A DNA stretch of 64,000 nt from the NCBI GenBank assembly GCA_020086605.1, contig JACBWW010000017.1, positions 13,022,795 to 13,086,794 of the forward strand, written 5' to 3'. Positions within the stretch are counted from its first letter, which is position 1. Each line of letters starts with the position of its first letter. The notes under the pieces were generated by a model. The model saw nothing but the letters and a program-made list of their open reading frames with translations. It did not search any database and was not told where the DNA came from. The position numbers and the translations under genes are program-made. Positions 50,601 through 63,940 of the stretch are shown one piece after another. The DNA comes from Lanius collurio. Lineage: Eukaryota > Chordata > Aves > Passeriformes > Laniidae.

Positions 50601-53600
50601 TATGAGAAAGTAACAATGATAGGTTTTATATTCTTCCAGCAAGTATTAATTCTATCTAAGGGTGGTGATTTTTTAAATTAATTTGTGATTGTGCAATACT
50701 GCAGAAGACCTGTAAACCCTAAAACTTCCTGTGAGAAGGTTGGAAGGCTCTCATTTGAGAGGTAATAGTAAAGAAATCACCAAAAGCAGCTTTTTAAAAA
50801 TCACAGTAAATCGAATGGAAGTACAACTTCTTTGAGTACAGAAGCTAGTTAGCAAGAACATCATATGAAGTTCTTTAAAATTATAGCAAATTAAGAAGCT
50901 AAAACTCAATGTGCTTAAGAGCACTATGATCCTTCTGCCCATCTTTTCTTCCATCCTTTTGAAGGCATCTTTCAACAACTCAGAACTGAGAAGAGAATTA
51001 TTTCTCCACAAGTATTAAGAGGAAAGCATTGTTTCTTACAGTGGAAAACCAAAAGCAAAACAAACCAATATCTCAAACTGGATGAAAAGCTGAAGAAGAT
51101 GTTGTAATCTGAAAATGTTAGCAATGAAGCTAGCAAATTCACACTTTTAACTGCAGGTAATTAGCAGTACTTCTGAAGCCTATGATCAAAACTTAGTTAC
51201 TAGAATTCTATCCAGCATCATAGTTTTAAGATGGATTTCCATTTTCTCTCCTCTGTGTATGATAGGGCCTTGAGTTAATCAATGGCTTCCATTTCTGCAT
51301 GTAGAATATGTTGAGGCAACAATTTAAATATCCAGGATTTACACAATTAAAATTTCTCTAAGGTCTTAATTAATAAGCCAGAGATGTCAGAGGGAGGCTT
51401 TTCCACTGGGCTTGATGAGTTTTAGATCAGAGTCTAAGCTTTCCAGCTCTCACATAAATATCATTGTGTACATCCATTTTTCTTCTGTTTGTGCATAGCA
51501 GATATATATGACCCTTTCTGTTCTTTGTAAACCTCTGTTCAAATCAGTTCCCTTCTTCACTGTGAGAGCTGAGCATCTAACATAAATTGCAGTTGAGGCA
51601 GGAAAAGCCCGACTAACACATCTCATTTATTAGCTTTATTAATCTTATGATAAATGAAATTGGCTGCACCCTTAAAAGGAAGCCTGTATATGTCATGGCA
51701 TGGAATATTGAAATCTCATCTAAATTGTTCAGAATGATACTTGTTATTAACTAGAAAATTGTAACCCAAGGGTCTTTGCTTGAAAATGTCAGCATTTATT
51801 AACATAATTTCTTTAACTTTACCAAATAGGCTTTTTGATATCGCTCAGAGCAATGTGTGCAAAAGTTAGCTTAATGAGAAGTATCATTTTAAACTAAGCA
51901 TTTGATTTTATTATTGCATGTGTTAGATTTCACATGTATGACAAACTAAGCATGATATGAATAAGGTTTTGAAGCTTCTTAATGAAGTGAATATAAGAGG
52001 TTCTTGAAGACAAAAGAAGAGAGAATTATCTGACTTTATTAATAGGAAGAAATTAATTCTACATTTTACTAATTTCAAGCTGTTCAACCCTTTACTTATT
52101 CACTTCTTTCCTCTGGGTTTTATTTCCCTATGCACTTTTCTTTCCTGATTGTTAAAGTGTTGTAAGCATGGTTTATACAGGTAGGATGTTCATTTGAAGT
52201 TTCTTCCATCCAAAGGTCAACCTGTGTTACTTTGTGTAAGAGCAAGCATGGAAATCGGTCCTCTGGTCATATCAGTTTAAACTTTCACCTTTTTAAAAGA
52301 AAGTTTAAGTGTTCTCCTTGACTTGCTACATGTTGACTGTTTCATTACATTGACTTGAATATTAAAACTTCCCCCATTGCCTGGAGGTCACTTGGAACAC
52401 TTAATATTGTTTCTTTGACAACACAAATAGTAGTTGCAAACAACTTCATAACTTTATTCTGAGATTTTTTTCCTATTGTTCAAGGTTCAAAATAAAATTG
52501 TTTCGCCCCCCACTCACTTCCCGGCCATCCATTATCTCATTAATTATGCAAAGCTTTAAGAAGATAATTGTCAGCATTTTTTTGCTTTTCAGAAAGTATC
52601 TCCAAAATATGAGTATGTATTTATTCTTCCTTCCCTCTCAGAAGGTCATTTTCAAGTACTAATCCCAGGTTACATCTTTTTGCACATGCATTTGATTTTC
52701 TGTACCTGCATGTCAGTATTAGGCTGCAGAGTTTTCTGCTGTCACTTAGAGCAAATGTGTAGTGTGTAGCATTTGTCCAGATGTAATATGCATACAGGGT
52801 GAGGGATAGTATGAGGAAAGCAGCACTATAAACTACCTGTATTATTTTTTTCTGCTGTTAAGAAGTGCAAAGTAGAGTTTTTACATAATCACTTATTTTC
52901 CATCAGTGTAAATGCTGTCTGCAAGGAATAGGTGGAAGCCTTCAGAAATAGTCATCAGAACTTTGTTTTACCAGAGAAGTTCCTGATAGCTCCTGCAAAA
53001 TACATTTTAGGTGTGTGGCCCTAAGCGCTCAGAAGAGGGAGAAGTAGAAAGCAGAACTTGCTTTAAGACGTTGTACTAAATATGGAAGCAACTGTGGGAG
53101 ACTATTTATAAGAGTTTCATCTTGTAGCCCCACCTCAAAGGGAAGTGCATATGAAATTAGCTCATGCATAGGAAATTCACAGCTGGAATTTGGCTACACA
53201 GTCCCTCCTTTCTGGTAGGTCCCAGTGAACCAGACCAAGTGGCGTCATAGGAGTGCAACTTGAGTCTACAGAAAAAGTACATGTAGTGCAAAAATGTGCA
53301 GCTAAGAGTTTTGTCACATCGTGAGAGCTTTGACCTGTCTTGGCCAACTCAGAACATTACATTAGATTTATGTGAGATACAGGACAATCTTTAACCAAAG
53401 AAATACTCTTTAGTTTCCACACCACAATCTTGTATGATGAATCCTGAGAGAAGAGTTATGTGATAGAGCTTAATACACTGCAGCAGTGGTCTCAGCTCGT
53501 GCTCAGTGCTTTACATGGCTGCTGATAAATAAGATAGCCACAGAACATTTTTATTTCCATATTGTTCATAAAAATATGCCTCCATAAAATTATAGATTAT

Positions 53601-54879
53601 CTGAAGGGTAGTATTTACCCTGTTCAGGTAATGTACAGCTGAGCTCTGAATATTACTATTAAGAATTTGGAGACCTTGAACTGTCTATCTTTTCTTCTTC
53701 TTCAGCTTTCCATGGCCTGTAGTTGGTGCTGGTCTGCAATCAAATGTCTATGAGTAAAGCAAGAGTCAAGGTGACACTCTCCTTCCACTGTGCAAAGAAA
53801 CAATAGCCCAGCTGTGACCAATTGTATCCCTTTTACTCAAGAAGCATCTCACTTGATTCACAAGAGCATAAGACAATGAAAAATTTACTGAGATAGTAAT
53901 CTGTGTTTTCCAGATGAAGTTGGCAATAAAGTTTTTCCATAGAATACATGTTGAATATGAGCTCCATTTGAACTTAATAGAATCAGTAATGTTTAAAAGA
54001 GGAACTTGACAGTAGCATTGTGCTTCCTTTGGTAGCTTTTTTTTTATTATTTTAGGAGAAGGAAGTGAATTCTTGCTTCCTCTTTCATTGAATAACTCAT
54101 GTTTCTACACTGCACCATTGCAATATGCAGTTGTATTATTTTTAGACTATGGTTATAACTAATGTATTAAGTACTGTCATATTTCCCTCATGATAGCTTG
54201 AATGCCCATTTGTCAACAAAAAATAGTACTCTTGCATAGTGATACAGCCATCTGCTGACCACAACAGAGCTTTCTATGAGAATAAGGAAAAACAAGAAGT
54301 TAAAAGCATTCAACAGCTTAGGTATTCCAGGCAGAATCACGTTTTACTGCCTTTCGTGTTCCTGAGGATGAGGGTTCCTAGGTACTAGCTATGTCCGTGG
54401 TGGGAATTTGAAGAGTTTGTTGCAGGACACATTATGGCTGTACTTCTGCAAAGCAGTTGAGGAAGTGCTTGTGCCATACTCATGTTCAGTCCCCCATGAC
54501 TGGTGTTTATGCACTGTGCTTCTTATTCATGTTGTGGTTTCGGTTTCTTCTCCCTTTTTGCCACAGTAACACTAGTCTTCATCTCTCGTATTATGTCTGA
54601 ACATAATTCAAATTGTGTACTCTTCATATTTCACTCTTCAATATTATTTTTCTCATTTTCAAATGAAAATCCTTTGCAGCAGCATTTAGATTATCCCCAG
54701 CTGACAGAAACTTTTCTAAGTACAGGTAGCTGTAGTAGAGTAGCAATTGCGTGTACTAGATTTTCCCTGGATTTAAAAAACCTTTTGCAGGGACTTTTCA
54801 GATGTGAAGAATAAAATGTGAAGGCTGTCCTAAATTTTAATAAATGGGCAAAGAAGAGATGAGGGCTTTTGAGTCTACA

Positions 54880-55260
54880 ATGAAAAAGAGGTGTTGTGGA
54901 ATGTGGAGAGTCCATGGAGGAACTTGAAATAGATCAGTAGTTTGTGTCTGATAAAAGTGGGAAGCCAGTGCCAGCTAAGGAATGCAAAAATAAAATGATA
55001 CAATACAAGTATTGGGCCTAGAAAATAGTCTTCAGAGAAAGAAAGAATAAATGAGAAGAGAAAGACCACATCAGGAAACCATGGATAAGCTTGATTGCTT
55101 CAAGCTTTGAAGTATGGAAAGAGAGCACCTATTTTAGAGGTGCTGCAAGAAAATAATCAGCAATCTCTCGACACAGATGACCTGGGAAGATCTGGGTATA
55201 TATCTGAGTCAAAGATGATGCCCAGTTTACAGCAGAGAGGGAAAGCATGTGGAAGCAAGT
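54880..55260 (+). repeat. Possible ancient amniote dispersed repeat
   Basis: Phrases such as GGGAAGCCAGTGCCAGC and GAGTCAAAGATGATGCCCAG recall a very old interspersed repeat also present in mammals (of the form GGAAGCCAGTGGAGG and GAGTCAAGGATGACTCCCAG). The match is scattered and from memory, and the family name is not certain. Confidence 0.3.
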
Positions 55261-58200
55261 ATTTTCTTAAATCTCATTGGCTCAACTTGAGCTTAAGTTG
55301 ACAGCTGAATAAAGAGAAAAGTTATAAAACATAAATTGCAAGTGAACCTGGAAAATATAAATGTGCATTTGAAGTAAGTTCTACAACTGGCATGCACTAG
55401 TTTTTTAAGCAGTCAGTATTGACACATACGTGGTACGTACTTGATTTGTTTCTTTTGAAGACTATATAAAGCAAACTTTGCCTTGGTGTTAAACTGTTGT
55501 AAAAGTAATAAGATTTTCAAAGATCAATGCTACATTTTTAATCATAATTTTCTTCTGTGTTCAGTTTTTTTTCTTTTTCCATGCAGAAAGAATTCCATGC
55601 CTTATGATGCATACATACAAAAGGAACTCCCCTTTATGTCAACATACTCGACAAAAAAATCTTCAACATTTATAGCTTTGCAAATATGTTCTTGTCTCAT
55701 GAAGTGAAGATAGTCTTGCTTGACAACACTATCTACCACTTTTCCTCTACAAAGATCATAGGAAATGAAAAGTACAATCCCCTTCAACTGAAAATGAAAA
55801 TTTCCATAGCCTTAAATCCCTCTTTTGAGCTTCTTTTCCTCTAGCAACTGTGGGTCTCACATTTCTAGAGGGTAAGGAAGCTTGTTCTTTCACTTAAAGC
55901 ATATAAAACTGATAATAAAGCAAAGGAGATGAAAGTGAAGGACCTAAACAAGGGTGTGAAAGACCTGAGTTGGTTTTTCCAGACTGCCACTGGATATTTG
56001 TAACCATGTTACTAGTGGCATTTAAAACCACCTAAAAATGTCAACAGAGCTAAATGTCGCCTCAGATAGTAAAAAATATTTGGGTCCCATTAGCTATGTG
56101 ACTGTGCCTGAATGCCTGGAAGTCTGCACCTTAACTGTTGAGGAATCAAATAGTTATGGGTGAATAATGGAGAGAGAACACTTTGTTAAGTCTCAGATGT
56201 GTTCTGAACATACCTGCATTGGACTGTGGCCTTCTCACAAACTCTGGCCAGGTAAGCACCTCAGAGATCTAGACAAGTCATTTAACCACAGCACAGAAAC
56301 TACTGTAATGCAGCTCCTGAAAATACAAACACAGGATGTTAAGTGAAACTAATGTAGTACATGAGAAGAAGGACACAGATATCAAGCCTGCTCAACAGCC
56401 TTTTTCTTTATGGAAACAACATTTTTTGCCAGGTTAATATTATTTCTAGAAACACAGGCCAAAACAAACACTCTTCTTGGACTATCTAATGAAAATCTAT
56501 CTTGAGTAGAATAAACTCAGCTGGGTCTCGATCAAACAGTGTTTGAAACATTTCCAGTTTGACTGTTAATGTGATTTTTTGCCAAAATCTTAGGCTTTAA
56601 ATTTATTTTAGAACTACATTGTTGAGGAAAAGTCTTTGTAATTGATCCTAGCCTATTTTTAGGTTTACCAAAATAAGGTCTTGATGGTGGGCAAATAGCC
56701 ATACAGAAAAAAAAGATCCCAAAATGTCTCACAGCTTGGAGCAAAGATCAATGTAAACTGTTTACAAAGGGTATTTGAGAGACCACCAGACACTGGAGCA
56801 TTATTGAGAAGAGCCTGGTGTGTTACTGTGCAGATTTCTGCCCTAGGAACCATGAAAGCTAATTTGCTTGTCTTATACAGCAAGAGTGTGGTTCCTTTCT
56901 CAAGGAGAAAAGTGAATCCTTTTTTATAGAAAGGCACAAAGAGGAGCTCACATGGGATGTTTGTTTCAAGAGCTTCTCTAATAGCTAGGAAAACACAGAC
57001 CACCTAATTTACATCTGCAGTAGAGCTCCTTCACATGAGGTAAATGAGGATCAAGTCTACAGTACTCAGTAGCTTAAACAGTCTTAATTTAGTCATTTTT
57101 CCAAGAATAACTCCCCTGTTCTTAAAATTCTAAGCTTGCATATGGAAATGCACAGATTTAAATTCACAGCTGCTACAATGATTTCTTTGCAGAAACCATT
57201 CACAGCTATGCCCTTTCCTTTGGGTACATATGAAAAATTTTTCCTCTACACAAGAAACCTCAGTTGTTCTTGGATGAATGAAGATAAAGAACTGGAAACT
57301 TCTAAGTGCTCCATGGTATCAGTCCTGTGCTTTTTCTCCCATTTTTTGGTCTGGAAAATTAGAAATTGTCATAAAATAAAAGAAAGAAAAAACTTGTCTT
57401 AGCAATTATTATGACTGAAGTTTTCTTCCCATTTTCACCCTGAAGGCAAAAGGCACCAACATGCATTCCTATCTTTCTTGTAGCTCTGCAGCCTGGCTTT
57501 TAAATTTTTTATTTTTTTTTTGAAATTACACTGTTAAGTTGTGTGCATGAAGATTACCTATCTGTCTTCTTATTTGTTCTCTTTGGCAGCTCAAAGACTG
57601 ACTGGTGATATTTTTTCAGCATTAGTGAAATACAGACAACACTCGAGATTTTGTTATTTTCAATTCCAAGTTCAAGTCCCCATTTTTAACAGTGAATGTA
57701 TGTTTGTCTTAAAAAAAAGAGAAACATGATCAGATTCAGACTTGGTGTGTCTCTGGTCTGAAATGCCCACTGGAAGATTCCACATTGGTTACATTTAATT
57801 TCTTCATTGCTGGCCAGTGCTTGACATAGTAATTGTTTCTAACGGTTAGACATAAATTGATTAGAAGGAACATTGCCAAAAACTTTTCAAAGTATTAAGT
57901 ATATAATTCTAAACACAGTTGATTTTGGTTTGGGGTTTTTTTTAAAGTTTCAAGAAAACTAATCTTAACAGAATCTGTCAACTAAAGTAAAATATAAACA
58001 GGACCATCTTGTCCTACTTCCATACTGACAAGTCCTGGTACAGAAGTTTTGGAAGTGAATGTTAGGTTTCGAAGTCAGTTGTTTTTTATAACATAAGTCA
58101 AAAAGCTTTATACATACAGTCTGTACTTAGCCAAATATTTTTTATCTAGAAAGATATTGTTCTGTGATTTGAAGACTTTCAGAGATAATGAATCCAGTCT

Positions 58201-61200
58201 TGTACCCAGCCAGTTTCAGATTTTCCAGGGTTTGAGGGGTTTTTTCTGCTTTGATTTTCTGCATGAAATCCTGACACCATTTATAGCTGTGGGTGCTTTA
58301 CCATTCACTCTAGTGAATCCAGGACTTTTTCCTCATTTTTCCCTCATATTAGCTTTTAAAAATATTTTTTTTTAACCACCATCTATTTTCCCTTCAGGCT
58401 CTTTGATGTTTGAAGAGTAGTTGGTACATTTTAGTCCAACCTATACCATACGTACATATGTTTACTTTTGCAGGGGCCATGGAGTTTTGATAGGTGGTAA
58501 CCTGCCCATGATTTATTTTATACCAAATATTTAACATAAAAGTATGTACAAAACCAAAGCTTTTATTAAGGCTGTAAAATAAAACCTTCATGACTTAGTA
58601 TATGCCAGAATTAAGGCTTCTGATTTAAATTAATTTCTGTCACATTCTTTGCAAACGCCTGAGTATGTATTGATCCAAACAGTTGAAAACTGGCAAAAGT
58701 ATAAAAAAACTCAAACTAGATTTTATAATGGGAAAATCTGAGAGAATATTACCAGTAAATGACAGTTTCTGCTACTCTTGTAATGAAAAAGAGAGACAAC
58801 AGGTTAGATTTGAGGTTGTCCTCTGGCCATTAGAAACATTATATGGAAGGAAATACAGCAGTTAAAGTGGATAAGTTAGATATCTCTTGTACTTGCTGAC
58901 ATTTATTTAAAACACATTATTTTTGTCCAGCTCCCTGCTCCACAGTTCTTGGTAGCCCAAATGTACACTGGTGAGATGTACATCAAGCACATCTTCTCTC
59001 AGTAAATCTCCTGTGTGAAGTCTTGGGAACACAATAAGGTCTTCCAAAACTTAGCTCTAGAGCTGCTCAAGAGAAATCTTCCCTCATCATTTGTATGCTT
59101 TTCCCATTACCATGATATAGGGACCCTTAGGAAAAGGACAAGACTTTTTGTTAGGGTGCTTTGACCAGGAGAATTTCTGGGCAGCCTGGTCATCTATATT
59201 TAACTACAAGCTTCCAAAGTAAAATGCAAAAATATCTGTCCAAGAGATCCTCTCTAACCAAGTGAGAAACCATTAACAAGGATTCTGTGCTGGGCCTCTG
59301 ATGTTCATGTGGCATTACTGAAGGAGTGCAGTCAGCAACTAGGGGAACAGAAGGTGACTCAAAGATTATTATTACTTCAGGAGGCTGAGACTTGTAGCAC
59401 TGAACTAATGCTGATCAGCTAGTCTAGCCAAGTCTGAGATGTTTTTATCATTGTGTCATCCGGCTATGAATGCATCTCTTGGAAACCCCATTCTGCTGGC
59501 ATGTTTTCTGTCAGAAGTTGCTGGTTCATTGAGAGCGAAACATTTAATGAAAGCTTATCTCAGTGAGCCTTATAATGGAATACAGATAGCTTTTGATAGT
59601 CCTCTAAAATGTGGGTCAGCTGCCAGTTTTCCATTCAGTCAGATCTACTCCTGTGTGATGGCCTCTTCCTGGTCTCAGGGATCCAGGAATACAAGGACCT
59701 CCTGGTATTCGGGGCTCCACCACTCTTGGAAGAAATTGTTGCTTTTTGGAAATGCTGTCTATCTTTGTTAACCAAATGACATTGTTAGTGGAATGTCTAT
59801 TTCTGAGGAAGTGTTTTAACAGTTTTCATTCTAAATTGGGACAAATTTAAGATTTCAAACTGGTAAGATTTCTCAGAAAATGCAAAGTCTGTGCCCTGAC
59901 CAATTCAAAATATTCATAGTACACTCCAGCTGTAAAACCCTAGATTATGTTAAGTCTGAGAGCCTGAAGGCTTATCCACAGGACAGATAGAGCTCGCTTG
60001 GAGGAAGCAGTTGCAACACAGAGCAGGTCTGCAGAGCTGTGGGCAGCCCTGTGAGCCAGTGCAGAGCACATTAGCACACTAATGTGAGGCAGCAGACCCT
60101 TTTGCAGGGAAACTGCACTGGGCTGCAGAAACAGTGAAATGCCCTTAGTTTCAAGCTGTAGTGTGTGCATTATCCTGCTCAGTTTTGGTACAATTAAGAA
60201 GTACATTGTGAAAAGGATCTAGTTTTCTCTCAGCAACTGGAGAAAAACATTTGTATTTCCTGTCTTTGTACTATTTTTACCATAGAAGTCACAAAATACT
60301 AAACTTGCACTACCAGACTAATTTGATCTGCTTTTTTTTTTTTTTAAATGAACTTACAGAAAAATTATTTCAGGTGATTCCCTAAAATTATTTGGATAAC
60401 AGGTAATTCCCAAACTTACTTAGAAAAGCAGATTCTTCATTTGTTTGTAGCTACACTGCAGAATTGTTTCTGTTGCTTCTGTGCAGGTGGAGATTGGTAA
60501 TATGCATTATCTGAGATCTTTGGCATTGATCTTCTCACAATTCTCTTATTTTTTTCCAGTTCTCAGTATCCATATGCCAAGGTAACAACTTCTTCTTGCA
60601 TGTAATTTCACAACAGTAAAGTATATCCTTTGAACTATACTGTTTCCCTTTTTTGTTTTCATGAAACCCTGAAATCTTTGGGGGGAGTTTTGTTTTATTA
60701 TTGTCATTATTCAGTGGAGTTTCTACATCTTCTCCTTTTGGACAGCTGTGAGTTTCCATTTAATTCCCAATGCCAATCAGATGGTAAACACTTACCTGTA
60801 AAGAGATTACAGTCTAGACATCTAAGGGAGGCTGACTATCTTGAGAGATTTGATGCTAGTTCTTTATGGGGGACGTAGGAGAGAGAAGTGCTACTTCAGT
60901 GACACATGGCTCTCTCCCCTGTTCATCTAGTTGTTCAGCCCTCTAAAGTATAGTTACAGGCAAATTAGTCATCACAGATATCATTGCATGCCATTTTGCA
61001 TGACACAAAATCATTCAAGGAAGGAAAGAATACAAGTTTGAGGTCTATCCCTTCTGTATTGGCACCTGTTGGTAATGGCTGTTTTAGGCAAAACTTGTCA
61101 ATCCCTTAACACGGACTATTACCAGTTCAAGTATTATTAATTCATCTAGACATTGATTAGGAATCTGTTTACAATGTATAGAAGTAGTTCATTGAAGTCC

Positions 61201-61606
61201 ATTCTAGAAATAAGGCCTGAATGTTAGTGGATGTTAAAAAGAATTTCTAAACAGGAAACTTAGCAGTTCTGAAAATACTGAAAGCATCTTAGGATTTAAA
61301 TGTAATAATGTTTTGAAAAACAGTGAAGGATACAAGGCATTGAGAAAAATCAGAGTGTTTCAATTGCTGCCTGATAGCAAGTGAGATACATTCTGGCAGC
61401 ATTTGTTTCTCCTTAGTTTCTTTTTCTTTCTTAGCTAATGTTCATGCAAAAATCCCGTTAGCTTAAATTGGAAAACTCAAAACTAGTCCCATGTTTTTCA
61501 TCTGGTTCATGAAGTATTTATTTAACTACCGATCTTCTCCAGAAACCAATATTTACTAAAAATGACAGTAATACTTGGAATTTTAGCCTATAAAACAAAG
61601 TCTTGT

Positions 61607-61620
61607 AAAAAAAAAAAAAA
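61607..61620. repeat. Poly(A) tract
   Basis: Fourteen consecutive A on the plus strand; no retroposed body was recognised immediately upstream. Confidence 0.85.
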
Positions 61621-62300
61621 TTGAAAACAACCAGATAATAGTATTTATTTTGTTCCAGTTCGGGTTTTGATTAAAGAAAAAGGCGTATCCGGAGGGGTAT
61701 GCACTGTAAGCAGTGCTGCTGGATGTAGTATTGATTTAGATTGCTAAGTTAAGCATGCCTGCAAGGCCTGCAGGATCAAGTAATTGTTGAACTTTGCTAT
61801 TGTAAAAGATTATGAAAGGTGGGATTTAGATTTGGGTACCTGGCAGGGATTTTTTTCCAAAACTGGATGGTTAAACTAGAAATTTAGGAAAAGTAAATCA
61901 TATTGAGCAATTATGTTGTATATGACTGCTTTGGATGGATTTTGTCATCCATATTGCAAGATATTATCCAACTTCAAATGTTATTCAAAAGTGCTTAATG
62001 CAGGTTGTCCGGAATTTTTCCAAATACTAGCTCATGCAGAAAGCTCACAAGAAAGAACATTTTAGTTCATCCAGCTGCCTCAACAAAGAAACAAGTAGAG
62101 AAAACGTGCCGCTGAGGTTTGGTCAAAGCTAATGGCCTTTAAAGGATGCGGTGCGTCCTCCCGGCGTCTCCCCTTCGCCCCCGGCGCCGCCGCACGGCCC
62201 CGAGAAACGCCAAAGCACCTCCGCGGGGAGCGAACCCGGAGGGGAGCGGCGGGGCAGTGCGAGGCTCCTCGCTGGGCACGGGGAGCGGACAGGACAGGCC

Positions 62301-62333
62301 GGGGACGGGGACGGGGTCGGGGACGGGATGGGG
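62301..62333 (+). other. G-quadruplex-forming motif
   Basis: Six G runs of three or four, spaced by AC, TC or AT (GGGGACGGGGACGGGGTCGG and onward), satisfy the common G3+N1-7 quadruplex pattern with very short loops. Confidence 0.85.
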
Positions 62334-62364
62334 ACCGCGTCCGGCGGGCAGGCGCGGGGCCCTG

Positions 62365-62378
62365 CTGCCCTCTGCCGG
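62365..62378 (-). promoter_or_regulatory. CTCF-like motif
   Basis: The minus strand reads CCGGCAGAGGGCAG, which fits the CTCF core CCASYAGRKGGCRS at 13 of 14 positions (A to G at the third). It is unmethylated only if the surrounding CpG-rich block is. It is a candidate from motif match alone. Confidence 0.45.
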
Positions 62379-62555
62379 CTGCCGCCCCGCCCCGGGAAGG
62401 CCGCGGGCCCCTCTGCCCCCCGAGGGGCTCCGCAGGCCTGCAGGAGATGAGGATGCTCCGTTAAGCGTCTCGCTGGCCTCAGTAAGAGGGATTTCGAGGC
62501 AGGCGAAGCCCGCCTCCCGCTGCACGGCGAGGGATAGAGCTGCTTCGTCTATTTG

Positions 62556-63150
62556 AAGACGGGGCTAAGTAAATCGGGTTTGGGTTCTTTTCTGGGTTTG
62601 TGTGCTGATTCAGAGCAACAGGGCTGTTTTGCAGCAATTACCCCAGTCTTTCTTGCCTATCACATTCAGTTTTGGCACTTGTAGAGGGTGCTTTTTGGGG
62701 CAAATCTAACAGGATATGACCGGGGATGTAGCTGCACAGACCAGTTCTGTATGAATTTTAATCATTGCTAGGTGATCTGATTCACTCCTTTTGTGCCAGT
62801 GAACACAGCCAATCTGAAAAATACCATGAAAGAGAAAAGCATTGCACCAAACCATCTTTCAAACACATGAAGTAGGGACTGTCCCTGCTTAGGCAGGGAA
62901 GGAAAGCAAGAGTTTGACAGCTACTGCTTTATGTGTATTTATGAAAAGGTCACTGACTTCAGTTTTGATGTTCAGCAGATTTACTGGGTGATTCTGGTAC
63001 CTATGCACCAGGAGACAGTACCTACAAATAGCATCATGTAGCTGATATGCTCTATACTAGACATCAGCAGAACATATTTATTAATATATATCACCCACCC
63101 CATTCAATCAATGCACAGCTTTTCAGTCATAAGGGGTGGCATACATGTTG
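62556..63150. other. Intergenic, nothing recognised
   Basis: AT-rich sequence between the second CpG island and the LTR-like repeat. No exon, RNA gene or repeat was recognised. Confidence 0.6.
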
Positions 63151-63938
63151 TAGTGGGTTGAATCTGAGTTGATAGACAGATTTTTAGACCAATAGCACTT
63201 CTTACAATTTACACATTTAAACTGCACAGAAAGGCGGGAGTTCCTTTTTTGTTCCAGCCTGCCTGAGGGAGGTGGGGGCGGCCTCGGAGCCTCGAGCCCT
63301 GCCAGGCCGAGGCCCCGCTGGGCCGGGCCAGGTCGGGTCGGGCCGAAGCCCCAGCCCCCTTCCCCTCTTCCTGATGCCGCAGCACAGACCCTGGGCCGCT
63401 GGGGGAGGAACCATCCCAGAGCCCAGGCAGCTGAACTCAGCCATGGACTGCTAAACTCAGCCATAGACTGCCAGACAGCTGGACCCAGCCATGGACTGGC
63501 ACACACCTGGAATCTTTTCAGAACAGCTTCTTGGGACCAGCGGGTCCCACCTCTGTTCTCCACATGGAGCCCGCGGGAGCCTCTTTTCTGCAGCCAGCAC
63601 ACTTCACACTGAACTGCAAAAAATCCAAACCACCATGCAGCCAGCAGCACAAAGGGAGCAAGGCTCTCTTCACCATAAAGCCTGAACAAGAACACTCTTC
63701 AACATAGAGGTTTCGGAGTCAGAGAGAAAGTGAGCCATGTGAGATGGAGCTGGAAATGGCAGCGAAGAAAAGGGGTGGTGCCGCGTTCCTTGTGCGTAAC
63801 TTAAAAATACTTCTTGCATGCGGTGGTAAGAAACTGTAATATCTCAAACTGTTGTCTCTTCAATCCATTTGAAGTGCATGGGGGATGGAGGACTTACGTG
63901 TGGCCCGTGAAGTTTGTGAAGAGAGGGTGCCTATGCCA

Positions 63939-63940
<2 letters not shown>
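63151..63940. mobile_element. Probable avian LTR-retroelement-derived repeat
   Basis: The block starts near TGTTGTAGTGGGTTGA, a terminus typical of avian ERV LTRs. It runs through a GC-rich segment (GCCGGGCCAGGTCGGGTCGG) and phrases I associate with dispersed bird repeats (GGGTCCCACCTCTGTTCTCC, AGAAACTGTAATATCTC, GAAGAGAGGGTGCCTATGCC). Three imperfect copies of a CAGCCATGGACTG unit lie at 63431-63498. An ORF of 190 codons on the minus strand crosses it without retroviral motifs. Family and orientation are uncertain; the window ends before its full extent can be judged. Confidence 0.45.

Larger units (their letters stand above)
47721..62130. other. Intergenic region upstream of APBB1IP
   Basis: This is 14.4 kb of AT-rich DNA without a coding exon I can recognise on either strand. 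ORFs do not exceed about 112 codons and resemble no family. A faint ancient repeat may be present at 54.88-55.26 kb, and AT-rich blocks with homeodomain/POU-like words occur near 51.3-52.6 kb. In other vertebrates GAD2 lies on this side of APBB1IP, but I found no GAD2 exon here. Confidence 0.6.
62130..62555. promoter_or_regulatory. Second CpG-rich island (orphan)
   Basis: A sharply bounded block of about 0.4 kb with very high GC and many CpGs lies about 14.5 kb upstream of the APBB1IP island. It contains a G-run array on the plus strand (62301-62333) and a CTCF-like motif on the minus strand (62365-62378). No annotated-looking coding exon adjoins it. It may be an enhancer, insulator or the promoter of an unannotated non-coding transcript; overlapping ORFs of 99-136 codons in several frames show no recognisable protein. 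Confidence 0.55.

Noticed and set aside
62132..62556. Four overlapping ORFs of 99-136 codons in the second GC-rich island
   Set aside because: Same stop-poor GC effect; Arg/Pro/Gly-rich with no homology I recognise.
63123..63695. 190-codon minus-strand ORF
   Set aside because: Lies in the LTR-like repeat and its GC-rich segment; no gag, pol or env motif and no splice context.
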